From NCBI GenBank assembly GCA_034509425.1, contig JAVTVJ010000032.1, forward strand, positions 5,777,501 to 5,841,500: 64,000 nt of DNA, in the 5' to 3' direction. Source of the stretch: Eopsaltria australis. Lineage: Eukaryota; Chordata; Aves; Passeriformes; Petroicidae. Made by a program: the position numbers and the translations under genes. A model generated the notes under the pieces. It worked only from the letters and a program-made list of their open reading frames with translations, was not told the origin of the DNA and made no database searches. Shown piece after piece: positions 1 to 10,875 of this stretch. Position 1 is the first letter of the stretch; every line of letters starts with the position of its first letter.

Positions 1-1590
1 CAAATAGGTAGTTTCAGATCCAGCCCTCACTCCATCAGTCACTAAACTGCTGATTTGGTAGAGAGTGGAAGGCGTACAACGAGCAAGAGTTACACTCTCT
101 TCCCCAAGCACCTGTTACCAACTATTGGTCAACAGGCAGTCCCAGGCTAGGTGGACCTTGTGTGTTGCAGCAGTTCTCTGGCTCTTAATGTCATTGCGTG
201 TATGTTCCAGGATTGCTGCTTGAGTTGTGCCTTGACAATATAGAAATTGTCTCACTAGGAAGAGTTTAAATATCCACTTGTGAGAAGCTGCCTGTAGCAC
301 AAGAAATAGTTACTAGTTTGTCACCAGAAGGTGAGAAAGGTGAAGGTCACTAGGGAACAGAAACCAACTGTACTGTATTCCCTGCCTGTAAAAGTATAAA
401 CTGGTTAAAGGGACCGTACTGAGTACAATAGAAGTTGCTGTAAAAGTAAGTTAAGTTTTCCCAGCATAGTGTGTCCAGGAAATATTCCTCACTTGCAGGT
501 ATAACTTGAATTGATAGCTCTGGGGTAAAGCTCTTTACTTGACCAGTTTGATGTATTAACTGGGCAAGGTGAAAATTTAATTTAAACAACAAGAAGAAGA
601 GAATAATACTTGTATTTTTGTCACAATCTTTATCACAAAGGCAGTTATCCATTTACTTTTCCATAAAAGCTTCTTATGGCATCTGTAAGGTACAGAAGAG
701 GAAAAAGGCCTTTTGCCTTCTGTAAAGGGAACCTGTTGAAGCAGTGAATTTGCACAAGACGGTTTTGTCTTGATCTGATTTTTCTGTCCCTGAAACAAAC
801 CTGATCAACTTACATTTTTAAGAAGGGTGAAAAGGAAGACCCCTGGAACTACCAGTCATTCAGTCTCACTCTGTGCCCAGTAAGATCGTTGAACACATTT
901 TCCTGGCAGCTGTGGAAGACAGGGAGGTGATTACAGACAGCTGATGTAGCTTCCAAAATGCAAATCATGCCTAATTAATTTGGTGGGTTCTGTGATGGAG
1001 TGGTTGTATTGATGGATTAAGGAAGAACGACTGTTGTCATCTGTGTTGACTTCTGTAAGGCCTTTAACAGGGTCCCATATAACATCCTTGTCACTAAATT
1101 GAGGAGATCCATATTTGGTGAATGGACTACTCAGCATATATGGAATTAACTGGATGGCCATGTTTAAAAGTTCCATTCGGTGCCTCAGCATCCACATGAC
1201 AGTATCAAGTGATGTCCCTTGAGACATTGCAACATGTTGCCTAGAGAAGGATGTGGATTCCCCATTCAGAGGAATGATCAGGGCCAGGTTGGATGGAGCT
1301 CTGAGGTATAGTGGGAAGTGTCCCTGACTAGTGGGATATGTCCCTGCCCATGGCAGGGGGTTTGGAACTAGATGATTTTTAAGGTGGCTTCCAACCCAAA
1401 CTGTTTTATTATTCTGTCATTCTGCAATTAGACAAAAAGTTGAAAATTAGTGAAATTTTAAAAATTGGTTTTACAAAAAAAGTCATAAACCAACTTTATT
1501 CCATTAGTTTAGACACCTTAGCACTTCGCGAGAGTTGGATTCTTTTAAAGATTGTTAGTCTTCATGTGAATTGTATCCTTTTCCTTTCAG
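1..1590 (+). other. IPO5: IPO5 intron, 3' part (upstream of first exon in window)
   Basis: No exon of importin-5 is recognisable before 1591, so the gene enters the window inside an intron. The sequence is ordinary AT-rich intron except for the CR1 insertion at 812-1405. The intron ends in a normal acceptor, a pyrimidine-rich stretch (TTTTCCTTTCAG) just before 1591. Several open frames on the minus strand (for example 350-652 and 931-1227) have no recognisable protein similarity. The second of these is only the antisense of the CR1 fragment. Confidence 0.8.
812..1405 (+). repeat. CR1 LINE fragment, internally deleted
   Basis: The 5' part (812-about 1215) translates, with stops and frame damage, to a reverse transcriptase of the CR1 clade. 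IFKKGEKEDPWNYQ is followed by a decayed SLT motif, and near 1050-1090 DFCKAFNRVPYNIL matches the family's DFxKAFDxVPHxIL block. The 3' part (about 1265-1405) is the familiar avian CR1 3' end: GGCCAGGTTGGATGGAGCTC, then TGTCCCTGCCCATGGCAGGG, then TTCCAACCCAAACTG. Roughly the last third of the ORF is missing between the two parts, so this is a dead, internally deleted copy in the same orientation as IPO5. The decay suggests an old insertion. Confidence 0.9.
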
Positions 1591-1713
1591 GATGACAGTG
1601 ACGTTTATATTTTGACTAAAGTATCGGACATTTTGCACTCAATATTCAGTAGTTACAAGGAGAAGGTACTGCCATGGTTTGAAAGGTTACTTCCACTAAT
1701 TGTGAACCTAATT
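1591..1713 (+). CDS. IPO5: Importin-5, coding exon A (41 codons, phase 0/0)
   Basis: This is the first of five importin-5 exons in the window. It reads [19 protein letters not shown]... through ...LLPLIVNLI, which matches the vertebrate importin-5 (RanBP5/karyopherin beta-3) HEAT-repeat region about 265 residues from the C-terminus; I recognise this from the family. Importin-5 is a RanGTP-regulated nuclear import receptor. It carries ribosomal proteins, histones and other cargo through the nuclear pore and releases them when RanGTP binds. The exon begins after TTTCAG and ends before GTAAGT, a near-consensus donor. Its length is a multiple of three and it begins and ends between codons. GC at third positions is low (17 of 41), unlike the next exon. 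The sequence is intact. Confidence 0.97.
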
Positions 1714-2279
1714 GTAAGTACCTTGCTTTCCTTGAATTTAAATTTGGGTCTTTTTCTGATGCATGAATATGCTTTCCATGCTGAAATCTTAGGGAACTTG
1801 GTAGATAGAACATAGCAATTACTGTTTTACAAAAAGTAAGGTTTATTCTAGATCAAGAGTGAAGTTTTATCCTATGCTTTTTGAGCAGGGTCGCTGCTGT
1901 GCTGCTTAAAATCTGTGTTGCAAGACCCAGGATTGTTGACACACACAGCTGTTTTGAGAAATTTAATTTCCTTGAGACTGTCCAGTATCTCTAAAATGGA
2001 TTTCAAGAGGAGGGACAAGAAAGTGTTGTGGTCTCATGGGGAAAAATTGAGACTGATATATGTAATGGAGTGTGAAATGGAGGTGCAAAGATAGACACGG
2101 GATTTGGTTTTGTTCATGGTATTGCTGGAACTATCACTACCACAAATTACATGGTTTTAGGATTGAATTTAATCCATGAAGAGTTTAACAAAAGTATAAA
2201 GTATTAGACCACTGTTCCTGTGACAGTTGTTGATGTAATCATTGGCTATGCAGTTTAACTGTTGTGTGTTGTGCCACAG
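1714..2279 (+). other. IPO5: IPO5 intron (566 bp)
   Basis: This is a short AT-rich intron, GT at 1714 and AG at 2278-2279. A possible branch site (TTTAAC) lies about 25 bases before the acceptor, and the acceptor itself is only weakly pyrimidine-rich (GTTGTGTGTTGTGCCACAG). I see no repeat in it. Confidence 0.9.
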
Positions 2280-2499
2280 TGTCCGCATCGGCCATGGCCG
2301 GACCGGCAGTGGGGGCTGTGCATTTTTGACGACATCGTGGAGCACTGCAGCCCTGCCTCCTTCAAGTACGCCGAGTACTTCCTGCGGCCCATGCTGGAGG
2401 CAGTGTGTGACAGCAGCCCCGAGGTTCGGCAGGCAGCTGCCTACGGAGTGGGAGTGATGGCTCAGTTCGGCGGAGACAACTACCGGCCTGTCTGCCCAG
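2280..2499 (+). CDS. IPO5: Importin-5, coding exon B (220 nt, phase 0/1)
   Basis: The exon reads [20 protein letters not shown]..., then ...[26 protein letters not shown], and ends on a single G that joins AG of the next exon to make Glu. This is the strongly conserved importin-5 segment with the [17 protein letters not shown] block and the [13 protein letters not shown] helix. The exon is odd in composition: 56 of 73 third positions are G or C (77 percent), against about 40 percent in the exons on either side. It also carries several residues that differ from the mammalian protein as I remember it (DDIVEHC for [16 protein letters not shown] for MLQYVCDNS, AYGVG for AYGLG, YRPVCP for YRPFCT). 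It is otherwise intact, with a CAG/GTATGC donor. GC-biased gene conversion could explain both features. Confidence 0.97.
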
Positions 2500-5400
2500 G
2501 TATGCACCGCGGCCAACAGAGCTCTTGGAATATGGGGGTTAGGGGAAGAAATTAAACCTGCTCACCTTTTGGTTGGTGGAGTCTCTTCCCCTTGGCAGTG
2601 AAATACATTGCCAGTACAACCAGTGGTAGACTGGTGATGGGTTGATAAAGTACCTGAGTGCCTCGGGCTTTTATTGTTGTTCTGCTTAGTAGCATTTCTG
2701 TTGCAGCGCTTGCTGCTTAGCAAACTTGATTTACATATTCTTTTCTAAAATATGATCTCACATGCAAATATTAATTTCATAAAAGCCATCTTTTTGATAC
2801 ACAGCTCACAGATGATTTCTACTAATATTAATGTGGTTACATATTAATGCAAAAAGCCTTTGGAAAAACCACAAAAGAGACCTAGATTAAGGAATAGCCT
2901 AGAATATAACTTATGTGGCTCTCTGCTTTCTCATTATATGAAAAGGAGCCTGATTTCTGTAAAGTAAGAAGTGAAATGAGTGTGATAGTACTTATCAGAA
3001 ACACTTTGTCTCCTTTCTTTCAGTATGTTTCAAATTTCTTTGAAACATCAAATTCATCTTAAATTTAAAGAAATTGTTGTCTGCTTGCACTCTTCTTGCC
3101 AGTCACCAAAGTTAATTTTGCACACTAAGTAGCACCCCTCATCAAAGTTTTTTTCCTTTTTTTTTAAGAAAATATTTAGTTATCTAAGTAGGCGTTTAAA
3201 ATATGTATTTCACACGAATGTTAAATGAAAGCTGAATTAGATTATGTAAGAAAATAAGAATCGTCTGATAGGGATTAACACAAATCTTGCCTACATCAGT
3301 CAGGGTTGTAATTTTCATTGTTAATGTAACTGTTGCATGATAACAATCAGGATGAGGTGTTTTTTTAAAAAGAGAAGAAAAACGCAGTGTGGGAAGCATT
3401 GCAATGAATCATTAAGAGCGTGAAAATTTAGAATTGTCTAGACAGTTCTGAATTTGAAATTTTTTGAGCATTTTAGCATATGTTGAAGTTTAATTTTGTT
3501 TTCCCTTAATTACACTTTATCTTACTCCACTTAAACTTTGTAACATCTTTGATCCTTCTCTTTGTATTTGGACAAATAATCCTTGCTTATGCCCAGACAC
3601 TTGGCTTCTCCTTAAGATGAATTTTTGGTAAAATAGACTTTCAGCTTTACAGCATGCAGTTTATTAGCAGACACCTCAAAAGTATTCTAAATCCTTTTTG
3701 TTAGTACATGAAAGAACTTTGTGATTTATTTTAATAGATGAAGATATGCTGTGATTAGAAACAAAGTAAATCCATGAAACATTATCTACCCCACATGTTT
3801 TGCTATTTCTCTGAAAAACATTATGTTTGTGAGCTTTTATTTGTGACTTACTTTCTTTACTGGTTGATATATAGCACTGGCATATTATTCTTTTGCAAGT
3901 TTGAAGAGTATGCAAATACTCTTCTGAAAAATCAGAGGTACTGATACAAGCTTTTTTGACAGTCAGTTAAAAAATGTCCAGGAATATAGGAAGAACTTGT
4001 AAAAGTCATGTGAGCTACACTGGTGAAACAAATGGCATTAAAACTAGATTCAGTAAAGAGCAAAGAAATAAGATGGAAGGAAAAACTGCAGTGAATCAAG
4101 TAATTTTCTAAATGGGGATACAAGCTTACAATTCATGCATCTGGCAAGGTTGCTTCTGTTATGTTGGTAGAAGACTATAATTACCTGTTCTTTGTGAAAA
4201 TTGTACCAATCAACTGCATGGATTTCTTCCTAAATCTCATCAGTGGCCTCAAAACTGTGTGGTGCCAGACGTCAGAGCAGTCAGTCCTTGGAATAAAGTT
4301 TAACATTATAGAAGATGGGTCTTCTATTGTCAAAAGGCTTTTTTAACGTTTATTAACACAGCATCTGTGTGAGAATGGATCTGTTTTATAGACAAGAAGA
4401 AAACTTGTCTGGTATGCTGTAGGAAGAAAGTTATGCTGATACATTTTGATGCCTTCTTAATTTTAGAGTTGCAAGGACACAAATACCTACGGAGTCATCC
4501 ATTAGTATTAGTGAGTGAGATACAGATTTAGCTTCAGCAGCCATGAAAACCTGAGGTATAAAATGCAGACTCAGTTGGCCTGTATGCTGTAGACTTTTCT
4601 AAAACAAATTCTGCTTTAGAGAATAGTCTGGCATTATTGTCATACATTCAGTAAATAAGCTAGCAGGTTTCTGTAGTTCTGTAATGTTTAGCATTTTTTT
4701 CCATAGCTGCTTAATTCTTCAGGAATCTAACGCAGTGGACTTAAAGAATACAAAATCACACTTTCTATATTAACTGCAAAGCTGCTACGTACTCATCAAA
4801 ATTCAGAAGTGTGAGATCTCATTCTTCCTCAGTAATTAGAGTTGTTTTGAAGTGTGCTTTCTGTACAATTCCACAACCTGTTTACTGTGCTGATAGAGAA
4901 TTTCACAGCTTTAGCATTTTATTTTTAGCAGAACACAAGGCCAATTGTTCCTGCTTGCATATAGTGTGCTTGGAAGTCTGCATGGACACTAGTAGCTAAA
5001 AATGTGACATTAATGTTCATTTAGAAGTGTGCGTGTGGTTACCCACATGAATGTTGAAAACATAGAGTTGCTATTAACCTAGGAAGAAAACTGGCATTTT
5101 TCCTCCGTTGAAAGGCATTTCCTTTCCTTGATTTTTATGATCTAAACTATGTCAAGTTGATTCATCAGATGAGATTACTCCTATGAGCTTTTCCTAGGGC
5201 ACCTTTTAGTGGTGGGAGGTGTGTATGTGTACATACATTTTTTCTAAATGTATGGATGCGCCCACAAGCAACAGATACACAGCAGGCATGCACTGAGGAT
5301 GTGCACTATAGTTCACATCATTGTGAATGTCACTGTAACTGTGCTTTTCCTCCTCCTGTGTTAATAGAGCATATTCAATTAAACAGATAATGTGTGCTAC

Positions 5401-5737
5401 CTACAGTGTCTTGTGTGTTTTAGATTGCACAACTCCAATTGAGAGACATGGGAATATTATTTTCTTCTGAACTTCTAAAGCAAATTCAAACTTTTGCAGT
5501 AGCTCTTTTCTTCTGTTTCCTTGCAGAGCTTTATTTATCATTTTGGTTTTCATATGATAATTATTGAGCAGTGAAGAACCTAGAAGCAGTGGAACATTGG
5601 AATGGCTGGATTTTAGTGCTTGGGACACAAAAGATCCTGGTCTTAAAACGTGCAGTTGTCCCATGTAGAATTTGTGATGTTAATAAAGTATAGCTTGATT
5701 GTGCATTAAACGTCATTCTTGTGTTTTTAACAATTAG
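2500..5737 (+). other. IPO5: IPO5 intron (3,238 bp), no recognised element
   Basis: The intron is AT-rich. It starts GTATGC and ends TTTTTAACAATTAG. I looked for CR1 tails, other LINE reverse-transcriptase motifs and further exons and saw none. The short open frames on both strands have no recognisable similarity. The element boundaries of any very old repeats could not be judged by eye. Confidence 0.8.
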
Positions 5738-5966
5738 AGGCACTTCCATTGCTGGTGAGAGTCATTCAGTCACCAGATGCCAAAGCCAAAGAGAACGTCA
5801 ATGCAACAGAAAACTGCATTTCGGCAATAGGAAAGATAATGAAGTTCAAGCCTGACTGTATAAATGTTGAAGAAGTCCTTCCACACTGGTTATCATGGCT
5901 TCCACTTCATGAAGACAAAGAAGAAGCTGTTCATACTTTCAACTATCTGTGTGACTTACTTGAGAG
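5738..5966 (+). CDS. IPO5: Importin-5, coding exon C (229 nt, phase 1/2)
   Basis: After the split Glu codon the exon reads [20 protein letters not shown], then [20 protein letters not shown], then [20 protein letters not shown] and ends ...YLCDLLE plus AG of a split Ser codon. These are the penultimate HEAT repeats of importin-5, including the very conserved NATENCISA and [17 protein letters not shown] blocks. The borders are ATTAG at the acceptor and GAGAG/GTAAGG at the donor. Third-position GC is about 39 percent (29 of 75), in line with the rest of the gene except exon B. No stop or frameshift is present. Confidence 0.97.
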
Positions 5967-7452
5967 GTAAGGCGAAGTCTTCACACTAATGCAGAAAGTA
6001 AGCCTGTCCACATGCCCTTTCCTTGTACTCTTTTTCCAAAACTGAGAAACTGTGAGGCTAATCTACATATGGGTCAGAGAAGATAATTTGGAATATCAGA
6101 ACTGAGCCTTCCCTGATGTTATTGCTGCTTTTTTAAACGGGTATTATTCTTGTCCTAAATAGTGTCTCTATGGCTGGAAAAAAATCCTGGCTGCTTTATA
6201 TGTACGTAATGGAAAAGAATCTCTAGAAAACTTGTACAGAAAATTTCAGGAAAAGTTTTTGATACTCTGCTTACATATCAGCATCAGTAACTGATCAGGT
6301 CTTTTCTCTTAAGAGCCGCATACGTGCTCTTGCAGCCTTCTTTTAAGTAGTTTTGCACCTTTTTGCTTTCCAACAAAGTGAAGCATAGATAAATAATACG
6401 GAAAAATTCAGTGTACAGTGTTATCTCCCTTAATAATTATTTCAGTTATTTTTGAAAGCATCTTATCCCACAGTTTATTCTTTGGATTTGTGCTCCTTTC
6501 CACAGGTAAATGGAGGAAAAAAAAGCTAACAGTTATTCTAGTGTGGTGCACTTCATAAATGAGTGAAAGACTGTAACCTCTGAGGTGTTCTGTAGTAAGC
6601 ACATTCTGGCTGGCACTGTATTACATTTAGGAGAAAAATACAAAGGAAGTAACTTAGATATCTTACAGTCTTTTCTATCTTGTGAATACCTTGTATCTCT
6701 TGGTGCTTTATTAAAAATGGCAACTGAGGTCCCTAGACTGATTACAGAACAGTTGTGTAGAGACACCATAATAATGCTGCCAGGTTTGCATGTAAACAGG
6801 AGCACACAAATTGGGAATAGCAGTACCAGCACACTTCTGCAACCAGCTCTGTGCGGGTGGCTCTACCTGGCTACCTGCTTCTCTGGAGCTCTGCCAGTCC
6901 TATATTCACAGCCTCTGCATTCCAGCAGTGGTAGGTGGCTGGCCTGGAAGCAGATCATGTGTTCCACACAGATTCCTGGTTGGTAATACTCCTCTGCTCC
7001 AGCATTTGGCTGGGAAAGAGGGAGCAGAACTGCTTGTTTGCTGTGTCATGGAGAGTGCTGGCAGGGAGCTGAAGTTAGCAGCACTCCTGACACCAATAAC
7101 ACAACGTCCTGGGAGGCACAGAGACAGGAATAAGTTCTTTCAGGCAGGGTATTTCTGTCTCACTATTTACAGTTCCAGCTGCATGGAACTCAGCCATTCT
7201 GTAAAGTTCAGAACTTCTTCCTGATAAAGTTTAGGCTGAGTAAAGAATCAGCTGGTTAAATATTAACAGAAGGGGGAACATGCTGTCAGCAGGCAACAAA
7301 GCTGTGCATACTTACTCAGCTGTGTGAAAAGTCTAAATAAACAGCTCTAGAATAAGGTCATTCAAAATCACTTCACTTACGTGTAAAGCATTTACATTAT
7401 TTTTAGTTAAACTTTAGTTCCTAATTCCTTTGCAATATGTGTTTTGTAACAG
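5967..7452 (+). other. IPO5: IPO5 intron (1,486 bp) with a GC-richer block
   Basis: The donor is GTAAGG and the acceptor TTTGTAACAG. Most of the intron is AT-rich, but about 6,790-7,200 is noticeably richer in G+C and therefore open in more than one frame. The translations of that block look like random sequence and match no family I know. It may be an old insertion, but I could not identify ends or target-site duplications. Confidence 0.75.
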
Positions 7453-7594
7453 CAATAACCCAATTGTCCTCGGTCCCAACAATTCCAACCTTCCCAGAAT
7501 ACTTGGTATAATTGCGGATGGTGAAATCCACGAAGCTATCAAACATGAAGATCCATGTACCAAGCGGCTGGCTAACGTTGTTCGCCAAGTGCAG
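7453..7594 (+). CDS. IPO5: Importin-5, coding exon D (142 nt, phase 2/0)
   Basis: The first base completes the split Ser codon. The exon then reads [20 protein letters not shown], then [20 protein letters not shown], then NVVRQVQ. This is the importin-5 segment with the NPIVLGPNN motif, the loop between the last HEAT repeats, and the conserved [11 protein letters not shown] helix. The borders are GTAACAG at the acceptor and CAG/GTAAAT at the donor. It joins exon C in frame and leaves phase 0 for the last exon. It is intact, with AT-rich codon use like exons A and C. Confidence 0.97.
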
Positions 7595-10162
7595 GTAAAT
7601 AAATGCTTGCTGAAGTAGAAAGGGAACATTCAGAACCTGTTTGCAGGAGTAACTAAACTCTTAAACCAGTTTTGAGGGCTTATGTCCTTAGAGAATAATG
7701 ATTCAACCAGTGATCTTGGAGATCCTTGGACATTCCTTGAATGATTAATGGTAAAACCTGGTGACATTTGCACTTGAATAAAACAACTAATTCACTTACA
7801 TGCAAGAGAGGTGGTTAATGTGTGAGCTAGTACTAGTTTGTTGTGGGGTTTTTTTTCTGAGTCAGAAATGAGAATCTGGAGAGAAAACTGCATGTCCTTT
7901 TATCAGTGAACTGTACTGCAGGATTTGATCCAACATGTGGTTCTTGTAAGGGTCACCAGCATCCTGTGGTGACATTTTAATACAGCAGCAGCTTGGGTTC
8001 TTCGTTAGAGAATGAGTGCAAACCACAAGTTATTTTACTACTGCCCTTTTTATTCCGGTGCAAGTATAGGTGGCAGTTCAATGTTTTCCCTGCCTTTGGG
8101 GAACTGCCTTAAGGCTCACTTCCTTTATGCCATAATGAGTCACTTAATGATGATGGGAATGTCCAAGTATTTTAAGCAGCGCTTCTCTACAATGCTATAA
8201 GTGATAGTTCTCATAATGCAGATCTGCTCCAGGGCCAAATGTTTTTGGGTGACTGTAGCACTAATGAGAGAAAGGAGTGTGCCTGGTAAGCATCTCGCTT
8301 GTAAAAAAGCATGGAGGATTTTGAGCAGCAGATCTTCAATTATTGACCTTTCCACCTGACCTGGTTTGGTAAAATTAAGGTTCAAGAATTTTAGGAACAC
8401 TTGATGTTGGAATGGATTCACCTGTATGAGTGTATTAGACTGAGGTCCATTGTGTCTGGTAGAAAAAGTTGTCAAAATTTGAAGGTATAAAGAGAAGGAA
8501 ATTGAGCCAAGTTTCAAAGTGAAAGTGGTATAAGTGACTGCTCTAGATTCTTCCTGACAGATGCAAATCCTTGCTGTTAGTACTTAAAGTCTGGGAATGG
8601 ACCTTTGTATTAGGGTTTACCCTAATGCATTTGTTCACTTTACCTCAAATCATCAAGCTTAGATGATGATTTATTTTTTTAACAATACAGTGGCACATAG
8701 GTGTATAGATTAGTTGTGTACAGCAATGTCTGGTTTTGGCCAGGATTGATAGGAACATTAATATGAGACAAGACTTTCAGCATTGGTTGAATGATTTACT
8801 TTCAGACCACGGAGGAAAAAAATCTAAGAAGTCGTGTCTTTTAAAAAATACAATTTTAGCTCAGTGTTGCCAATGCTATTTCTCTTCACACATAGTATTT
8901 TGACTTTAAAGCTGTAAGACTTTTATACTGTTACTGACTGTAAGAGTTTTATAGTATGATAGGAATTTTCAAGGTTGTGTAGTTGCAAACAAGCGCCTGC
9001 TTCCCAGATTCCAGGAGACTTTTTTTTTAATGATCTCAGTAAGCTGTTTCACTGCAAGTGTCTGACATGAGCAACATGGTCATTATTGGAATTGAATATA
9101 AACTTCTTTGCTTAGGTATTGTCAGGCCAGAAATATTTCAGTGTAAAATTTGAATTTAAGTTCACACTTCACATTGAAATACTTCACACACATTAAGCAT
9201 CAGAAATGCTGGAAGAGTACATTTAACTCTGCAATATTTCATCATACATTAAGAGTCTAAAATGCGTAATGTTATTTAAAACTAAACCCACAAACTTACA
9301 TTTGAAAGCATTTATTTTTTAATTTTGTGAATCCATTTTTATATTTTTTTGAACTTTCTAAATTTTGAGAAAAGGTCATTATAATAGAACCAAATGTAAA
9401 AGCCAATCTAAAGATATAAAGTCACCTGCAATTTTTTTTCCTTGTCATTGTCCTAAAGAAAGCAGGGTGCTAATTGCTTCCAGTTTCTATAGATAAGTGA
9501 ATAGATACTTCTTCCTCAATCTTGATAAATATTCAGCACTTTCTGGTGCCGTTAGAACAGTCCTTATTGGAGGTGACTTTAAAAGCTAATGTCTCAGCCA
9601 AGGGCTGTGGTAGCACAGATGGAGGGTTTACATTTATCCAGAGATGCTGTGCAATTCTCTCTGGGTGGTAATTGACCTTTCCTTTCACTAAAGAGCCGCA
9701 CCCTGTATTGGCAGCAGAATTTTGCACACCTCCATGTTGCACATCGTGCTGTAATCCTAGTGCTCACCTCGAAGCTCTGAGTGTTACTGCTGCACCAGTG
9801 CCCAAAACACTCATGTGGAAGAGGCATGGTTCAGTTTTGCCTGAATACTGGTCCTTTAACTTCAGTGCAAAATGGAGCAAATGGTTTAGGCTGTGGTTAA
9901 CACAAGAGTGTCAGTTGTCAACCCACATAGTTGTTACAGGGAGTTCCCAGGAGTTTCCAAATCAATTACTCTGCTGCTGTTTAGCAGCATCTCAAGTTGA
10001 ACCTGGTGTAGCACTGTGTATCACTGAAGATTTCAGTCTCTTTGGCATATATATTCCAGGAATAAGCTGAGTGAATGTTGAGCTTTGTAAACATAGCAGA
10101 GTTTAGGATATGCCTTGGACACTTTCAGCCTGCATAAAGACCACTTCTCATTTTTTTTCTAG
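7595..10162 (+). other. IPO5: IPO5 last intron (2,568 bp), no recognised element
   Basis: The donor is GTAAAT, and the acceptor is a good polypyrimidine tract followed by CTAG before 10163. The content is AT-rich. A moderately GC-richer stretch at about 9,540-10,000 is open on both strands, but I recognise nothing in it. Confidence 0.8.
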
Positions 10163-10249
10163 ACATCCGGAGGACTGTGGACAGAATGCATATCACAGCT
10201 CAATGCAGATCAACAGGCTGCCATACGGGAGCTCCTGAACTCTGCTTGA
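10163..10249 (+). CDS. IPO5: Importin-5, last coding exon with stop
   Basis: The exon reads TSGGLWTECISQLNADQQAA, then IRELLNSA, followed by TGA at 10247-10249. The C-terminus ...LLNSA is that of vertebrate importin-5, and TSGGLWTEC is identical to the mammalian protein as I recall it. The five exons add up to 801 nt, or 266 residues plus stop, about the last quarter of a protein that is 1,097 residues long in human. The phase is consistent throughout, so the gene is functional over this part. Confidence 0.97.
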   Translation, partial: TSGGLWTECISQLNADQQAAIRELLNSA

Positions 10250-10286
10250 AGGGCCTTAATTATCATCTGCAAGAAAACTAACTCCA

Positions 10287-10292
10287 AATAAA
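10287..10292 (+). terminator. IPO5: IPO5 proximal poly(A) signal AATAAA
   Basis: A canonical AATAAA lies 38 bases after the stop codon. It is followed at about 10,304-10,333 by a very T-rich stretch (TTGTTTAGGTTTCTTTTGTTT-like), the expected downstream element. It would give an unusually short 3' UTR. Confidence 0.65.
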
Positions 10293-10851
10293 CGTTTACC
10301 CTATTGTTTAGGTTTCTTTTGTTTCTTTTCTGAGTAAAACCAGAACTGTAGTGCATGTAGGCCATTCTTCTGCAACCTACAGGCAGTGGCAGCAGGAAGA
10401 AGCATTCTTTCAGAACGGTGTTTAAATCGGTTTCTATCCCACAACATGGAAGAAGTTTCCTGTAAACCCTACAATAGCACTGAAGAGTATTTTTCTAATG
10501 GTATCAGCCATCCATACGATGGTGAAAGGGAAACAAGTTGAATTTTCTCATTAGACATAAGACCTTGAGCAGTAGATGTACGTTATAACATAAACGTTTC
10601 TCTACATCTAGTGTTAATTGTATTAATTGGAGTGTGAGTCTTTGTAGGGTAGAAAGTGTCCTTCTGCCCAACAAGGTAGTAGATCAAAAGATGAAAAACT
10701 GAAGACAAACATCGAGCATGAAGACCTCATTGATCGCACTTTCGATTCCCAAAACAACTTGTACAGTGACTCAATGAGGAAAGCTGTTCAGCTTCCAGCC
10801 CTTGAATGTGAAGTCTCTTTGGCATGTCTGACAGTATCTCATTCACTCCTC

Positions 10852-10857
10852 AATAAA
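10852..10857 (+). terminator. IPO5: IPO5 distal poly(A) signal AATAAA
   Basis: A canonical AATAAA is followed after about 37 bases by GTGATGTGTGGTTCTTT, a textbook GU-rich downstream element. Cleavage is expected near 10,870. The 3' UTR of the long form would be about 620 bases. Confidence 0.7.
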
Positions 10858-10875
10858 TGACATTGAAACACAAGA

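Larger units (their letters stand above)
10250..10875 (+). other. IPO5: IPO5 3' UTR
   Basis: This is non-coding sequence directly after the stop. It holds two canonical AATAAA signals, each followed by a U- or GU-rich stretch, so the transcript probably ends either near 10,305-10,315 (short form) or near 10,870 (long form). Later AATAAA copies in the intergenic DNA lack an equally clear context. The end given here is an estimate. Confidence 0.75.

Noticed and set aside
6585..7224. Two overlapping + strand frames of 133 and 137 codons in an IPO5 intron
   Set aside because: The IPO5 protein is continuous without them, there is no similarity, and the openness follows the local rise in G+C.
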